From Symbiodinium natans (lineage: Eukaryota > Sar > Dinophyceae > Suessiales > Symbiodiniaceae), in NCBI GenBank assembly GCA_905221605.1, contig CAJNDS010002242.1, positions 297,001 through 361,000 of the forward strand: a stretch of 64,000 nucleotides of DNA, read 5' to 3'. The notes below the pieces were generated by a model. That model saw only the letters and a list, made by a program, of their open reading frames with translations. It did not search any database and had not been told where the DNA came from. The position numbers and the translations under genes are program-made. Within the stretch, counting starts at the first letter, position 1, and the number at the start of each line of letters is the position of its first letter. Positions 62,101-64,000 of this stretch are shown one piece after another.

Positions 62101-63546
62101 AGGATTTTCTTGTGGTCAGTGTACTCCCGCGTGGCTTCGAATTTCTCTATGCAGGACCGCACTACTGGTAAGATCTTTGACAGCACAAAAGGGTATCCTG
62201 GTGAAGGACCAAACAATGATGACAATCCTTCCTCTAAGAGGAACTTACCCTGGATCTCGGAAGACTACCTCGACGAAGTGGTGTCAAAAAAGATGAAAAG
62301 GTCTTCAGATATGGATGGGTTTGTTCCGGGAAGTGAGGGACCATTGGAAAAGGTAGAGGTGGAGAATGTTACTGCCTCTAAAATTCTTATGGCTCTTTGG
62401 AAGAAGGGACATAGAGTTGGTTATAGGAGGTTGTGTCGTTTGAACGCATCTGGATGCAAGGTTGGAGCAATGAAACGTCCAATCAAAAGGGTGCAGAAGA
62501 TTGGCACTAGAAAGGCCTTCACGAAGATGTTCAATGTTTTTGGATCGTCTCAGCATGGCTCAGGAGTTGGCGGAAAACCGATCATGAAGGTGGTAGGACC
62601 AAGGCCAGGTTTTCCAGCTGTACTCCAAGCACCAAATACTGATAGCACGTCGGGTGAAGGGAGCAGTCCCCAGGTACATGGCAATGTTCATGTAGAGCAC
62701 AATCGCCCTATGGACCGGTATGAGGCAGAGCGCTTGGAGAAGAGGAAGAAGGGCTTCTGCTATTGGTTCGGCAAGGGGAAAGATCGCTGCAAATTTGGTG
62801 ACGACTGCAAATTCATCCATTCCGAAGATGATGTGGTGCTACATTCGTATTGGTGTAAATACTATGTGGCAGGGAGAGAATGTTTCGCTGGAAAGGATTG
62901 TGGGTTCTCGCATGATGCAACTGGTGTGAGGTGCGTCCAGTTTGCTCGGTCTGGGAAGTGTCGGTTTGGTGACAGGTGTGTCTTCGAGCATGGTGTTCCG
63001 CTGGAAGAACAGAGGCCAAGGTCTCCAAGGACGCCCCCAAGGGATGGTCCAAGGAGAAAGTCTGGTGCAAATGGTGGAGAAAAGGAGATCTCTCCTGAAC
63101 AGTTCGATGATGATGAGGAGGATTTTATGGTTTATGACGAAGAGACCAAGATGACGGAACTGTTGATGGAGGCGATTTCATTTCTGTCCGGTGGCAAGCC
63201 AGATTTGGCTCGAGCAGAGGCGGACCCATTGTTCAAACTCCTGAAGTTCACTGGAGATGCTGACCAAATGGATCAAGAATGGGTTTCGTGGACCACTGAA
63301 ATGTTGACCGTGCTGGAACTTCTCGAAGTAGTGAAGTCGTATGAGGTTTCGCTCGCGGAGGTGGAAGAATGGGTCAATGACCTGAGGATATGGTATGAGC
63401 GAGCCAATTTGGGAGCGGAAAAGGATTCCAAAAGAGGTAAAAAGAGGTCCCAGAAAGGGAGTCCAGCAAGGATATTCCTGCCGAAAAAGGAGTGGTTGAG
63501 ACTTCGGAGACGGAGGTTGCCGTTGAAGAAGAGAAGAAAAAGGTAA
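56164..63546 (+). CDS. 2460-residue multi-domain RNA-binding-like protein (WW, S1, six CCCH fingers)
   Basis: An intronless frame from ATG 56164 to TAA 63544-63546. Visible segments: an acidic low-complexity N-terminus; WW-like motif ~218-248 (GTTWEWHLHEDGRQYYYC...ESKWTLP); S1-like fold ~667-728 (IMGLVRCINGYGAFLDLGDL); CCCH fingers at ~972-990, 1065-1084 and 1116-1137; a SAM-like helical stretch ~1240-1292; an Arg/Ser-rich patch ~1390-1425; an unrecognised globular helical block ~1719-1850; then three more CCCH fingers at ~2199-2217, 2231-2250 and 2257-2276. Finger spacing is C-x7/9-C-x5/6-C-x3-H. Together these suggest RNA binding. No polymerase, integrase or protease motif is seen. It could be a genuine RNA-processing protein or the gag-like first ORF of a retroelement whose pol lies outside the window. 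The Lys/Arg-rich tail (EWLRLRRRRLPLKKRRKR) looks like out-of-frame translation. Confidence 0.85.
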   Translation: MPSPKRWLQPASDGGQNGGAGNGAAESLGERSVLEEVIPGAEEHLEEALVAESPNVGMNPNVDMVSNTEAEGRAVSVSPKPGEKRNWDATGGIDREMEVTVLRVLHKHGYQPSSSTSGRMVDQESQTDLIGEVLQAARRPLNKIKRDPSSSSQGGGSGHEQKGADSFEAAPAAEYAMGEEEILQMEAERLRQLSEEEDEMRQVSERDGFRKDEHLIKACDGTTWEWHLHEDGRQYYYCLDTQESKWTLPVVGEKMKSDEVVGSPSGNELEMEAALDSSSSTPKTESTRAFQGSVNSLGEKDFSSTIRDSGPRAGGDAPTSGSPDEEEIPGNRADIAGAQHLDREGMGALSEGVAAVESVGPEEKIPNVEIGTVSAAEERVVDVVPVVQECGPGDLEDGGKRSCVATEEVSSFGAKVPAIQGEKEASGIAGDTEDLKNEAWSANDARVDAPDITWSAKEARVEVHMVLRSTGDCNNGAQVSAAADDGGSQVDALVQPEVSREERNSKGYTGANEAAVVNDGGNSPLEAMEPREPAVEESVPAVDDRLNCPAVEEDLPAAEGVTKDSNDGSTPMKGEVLPSGSSPEVDTERITADEAKPLAEKKGGPEVQEHKKDELVGLVEQDEQCDPKVKTKDAPGADDTEVVSEEHAKKVPRAGALESPGTHCYQEGDEIMGLVRCINGYGAFLDLGDLNVLIPAEGNNTCQFRFGDTVNGTVKLVEDDGTIILDTFLVLEEDVEDSSSTLRKWKPSGWSTWWTNSWYAGQWYQDSNGQWDWKQEEEQSDEELVVQELSSEEREERQLYGEKIYKALLENGNEEEAYVGKITGMLLGRPMEDLQECVADQAFLNAEARRAYGILQNDGWKPDGTESTGLGKLTTFSRKQYHNALFELACRKRRFSRPVVGEAVATVLNQGEDEFWNALWLDTKLFLQELDGAVQSMSKRENRPMEAYMDPDQYKKAHMTPQTVSPGYSKLCKFFNKGRCRNGDGCPYEHRRYGEGWPGGGSTDPKNSQEADDEDGNIGDPPTEEGTVDEAQQEREDLAFRAKYNFGKGASKGEPTSGEPKGRLCLYYNQGGCKYETTCRYLHNDDIALEGTWEPGKAWDNASRKSLRDAGFHHCCFDYYLRGRCRKGSNFCKYSHDEMSEERLTLLKHLVQVANQVRFEKERGWEITDRSTFQPPASGGAESSSSSAPKALQMTNVSQKDGEKGILDEAEADEQKNSVAASTGTRLQNPEEPIENWMARNAHLWVYTPHVSEVMITLGVTNVSDLQEFIFVEDLVDKGINKVTACKILQLVGDVRYRPGGPEKAVPSDASVRVQQSSGNKGTGRAAVRTLTQVREAEDSGAKTMPRGSYRELFDKVRYRDGWTLAQRSPLCVQKLRLVGVGMPPVNPPTKKYRSRSNPVRRGRPLLDKKQVRQVPRSRSQRRVQPAEVVEKPKPLELKPRGGLSYRFSRAWADVVDDDEQAEALVSYAASSSDSSEEETNAVQRLKEIFLQERDSQRTANRGNVPQSGSSGSNDGPKKSVHLGEGRDKASRGETRQEVTSQVFSLPQPSRRAERSQKRARDGSVMVGSLAVGSTDEVLPGQGVAGQVNVSESAQVLPGQEVAGQETAPEGAVQISGEETDQKEGEGGSNELRGDDAKILDGCPVRNDLQQLLVKGLLTRIYWKVAVGKLPVGQRDCQKGSNKMDRNLVISMSSEGASEEDENLALEDDADQSMGDGAMVVLVYDPRALIQSPTTDWVMRRGLTDRSVWPAMAYMAQRICAEMVQVDEMNAQLGTGALLFQRRDQGHYSDLHHSFHDNPCLPAVGNYPLSVMGALLSPGLEGEFKNTDKFGTAMEAIAYDWSRSPGMEVHIELMARVAKMVHPFLNLGAQGSVMVSEFLWQRGRARLMEFLQAATCADQLEALWRRMDDDADEEVDPSTAVLEVLGPEDAVLDQGNNESLIPIEDAGGETSGDTGGDGKAPEVSPEEETSSGSSRLADTRIFLWSVYSRVASNFSMQDRTTGKIFDSTKGYPGEGPNNDDNPSSKRNLPWISEDYLDEVVSKKMKRSSDMDGFVPGSEGPLEKVEVENVTASKILMALWKKGHRVGYRRLCRLNASGCKVGAMKRPIKRVQKIGTRKAFTKMFNVFGSSQHGSGVGGKPIMKVVGPRPGFPAVLQAPNTDSTSGEGSSPQVHGNVHVEHNRPMDRYEAERLEKRKKGFCYWFGKGKDRCKFGDDCKFIHSEDDVVLHSYWCKYYVAGRECFAGKDCGFSHDATGVRCVQFARSGKCRFGDRCVFEHGVPLEEQRPRSPRTPPRDGPRRKSGANGGEKEISPEQFDDDEEDFMVYDEETKMTELLMEAISFLSGGKPDLARAEADPLFKLLKFTGDADQMDQEWVSWTTEMLTVLELLEVVKSYEVSLAEVEEWVNDLRIWYERANLGAEKDSKRGKKRSQKGSPARIFLPKKEWLRLRRRRLPLKKRRKR

Positions 63547-63995
63547 AAAAGAAGAGGAAAGCTGCAGCTATCGAAGATCCTTACACTCTCATGGTTCCAA
63601 AGCCGAAGAAGATGCCGACGATCATTGAGAAGGGTGGATCAACATCCAATGTGGTGGCTTCTGCAGTGGAAAAATCCTCGAAGACGCGCACAAAGTCAAA
63701 TGTCGGTGGAAAGACAAAGAAGAGGGAGAAAAGTCAGAGTCCCAAAAAAGAAGAGGTGGTAATGGTGCAAGATCCTGAGGAAAAGGATCGTCCATCTGAT
63801 GCGGATGCACCAGGGTCTGCCACTGCGAATGCAGAGCTGGGTCAATCTTGCCAGGCGATTGAGGACGCAAAGAGAGAAGGATTGGTATCCTCAATTCAAA
63901 GGGGCGTACAGGATCCTGTTCTTACAGTTTCGGACCTGGAGTATATTCTGCTGCAACTTCACCTCAAGATTGCCAACAATCGGAAAAAGAAGTGA
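63441..63995 (+). CDS. Lys/Glu-rich continuation ORF in the -1 frame
   Basis: Open from after a TAA at 63438-63440 to TGA 63993-63995, overlapping the large ORF's end. It has no early ATG (first candidate GTG 63492). It reads SSKDIPAEKGVVETSETEVA, then a KKKVKKKRK cluster, and ends DLEYILLQLHLKIANNRKKK. Composition continues that of the large protein better than the large ORF's own tail, so the two are probably one protein joined by a -1 shift, an assembly indel in an A-rich stretch (63430-63490), or a small intron. Confidence 0.65.
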   Translation, partial: KEVPERESSKDIPAEKGVVETSETEVAVEEEKKKVKKKRKAAAIEDPYTLMVPKPKKMPTIIEKGGSTSNVVASAVEKSSKTRTKSNVGGKTKKREKSQSPKKEEVVMVQDPEEKDRPSDADAPGSATANAELGQSCQAIEDAKREGLVSSIQRGVQDPVLTVSDLEYILLQLHLKIANNRKKK

Positions 63996-64000
63996 TTGGA

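Noticed and set aside
56154-63894. Many minus- and alternate-frame ORFs within the giant gene
   Set aside because: Shadows of a long biased coding sequence; none has domain-like motifs comparable to the CCCH, WW and S1 segments of the main frame.

Overview
This looks like nuclear DNA of a dinoflagellate, most likely a Symbiodiniaceae-type alga (inference). The evidence is plant-type telomeric heptamers (TTTAGGG/CCCTAAA) scattered internally in both orientations, introns with GT, GC and GA donors, a ubiquitin-like plus WG-repeat gene family, and one very long intronless reading frame beside many tiny exons. I saw no rRNA, tRNA, CRISPR or bacterial operon structure. Exon calls rest on open frame, splice-like borders and peptide-like composition only; no homology search was possible.

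Layout. 1-3.9 kb: telomere-like arrays (7-bp and 9-bp units) and repeat debris. 3902-5365: intronless gene A, an N-terminal ubiquitin-like segment followed by ten 41-residue repeats. 5.4-20.2 kb: repeat-rich DNA with short exon-like islands. 20488-22582: gene B, a paralogue of gene A with the same architecture but cut by five introns of 112-174 bp. 22.6-55.5 kb: more exon-like islands in introns and spacers rich in telomere-like repeats, one ~1.25 kb foldback element, a 20-22 bp minisatellite, and many short inverted-repeat elements. 56164-63546: a 2460-codon ORF with a WW-like motif, an S1-like segment and six CCCH zinc fingers. It is followed in the -1 frame by a Lys/Glu-rich ORF ending at 63995. 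This last 8 kb is almost free of telomere-like repeats.

The central observation is an apparent intron-making system visible without outside data. Each of gene B's five introns is a short element that begins CT and ends AG and is flanked by a perfect 4-bp target duplication (GAGC, GAGC, GTTG, GTAT, GCAG). The first two bases of the left duplication serve as the donor (GA, GA, GT, GT, GC) and the element's last two bases (AG) as the acceptor. Removing all five restores one 475-codon frame matching gene A. Relatives of these elements, also with 4-bp duplications, lie free elsewhere in the window. A second pattern is that many exon-like islands have CCCTAAA repeats before them and TTTAGGG repeats after them, often with the donor at the first repeat unit.
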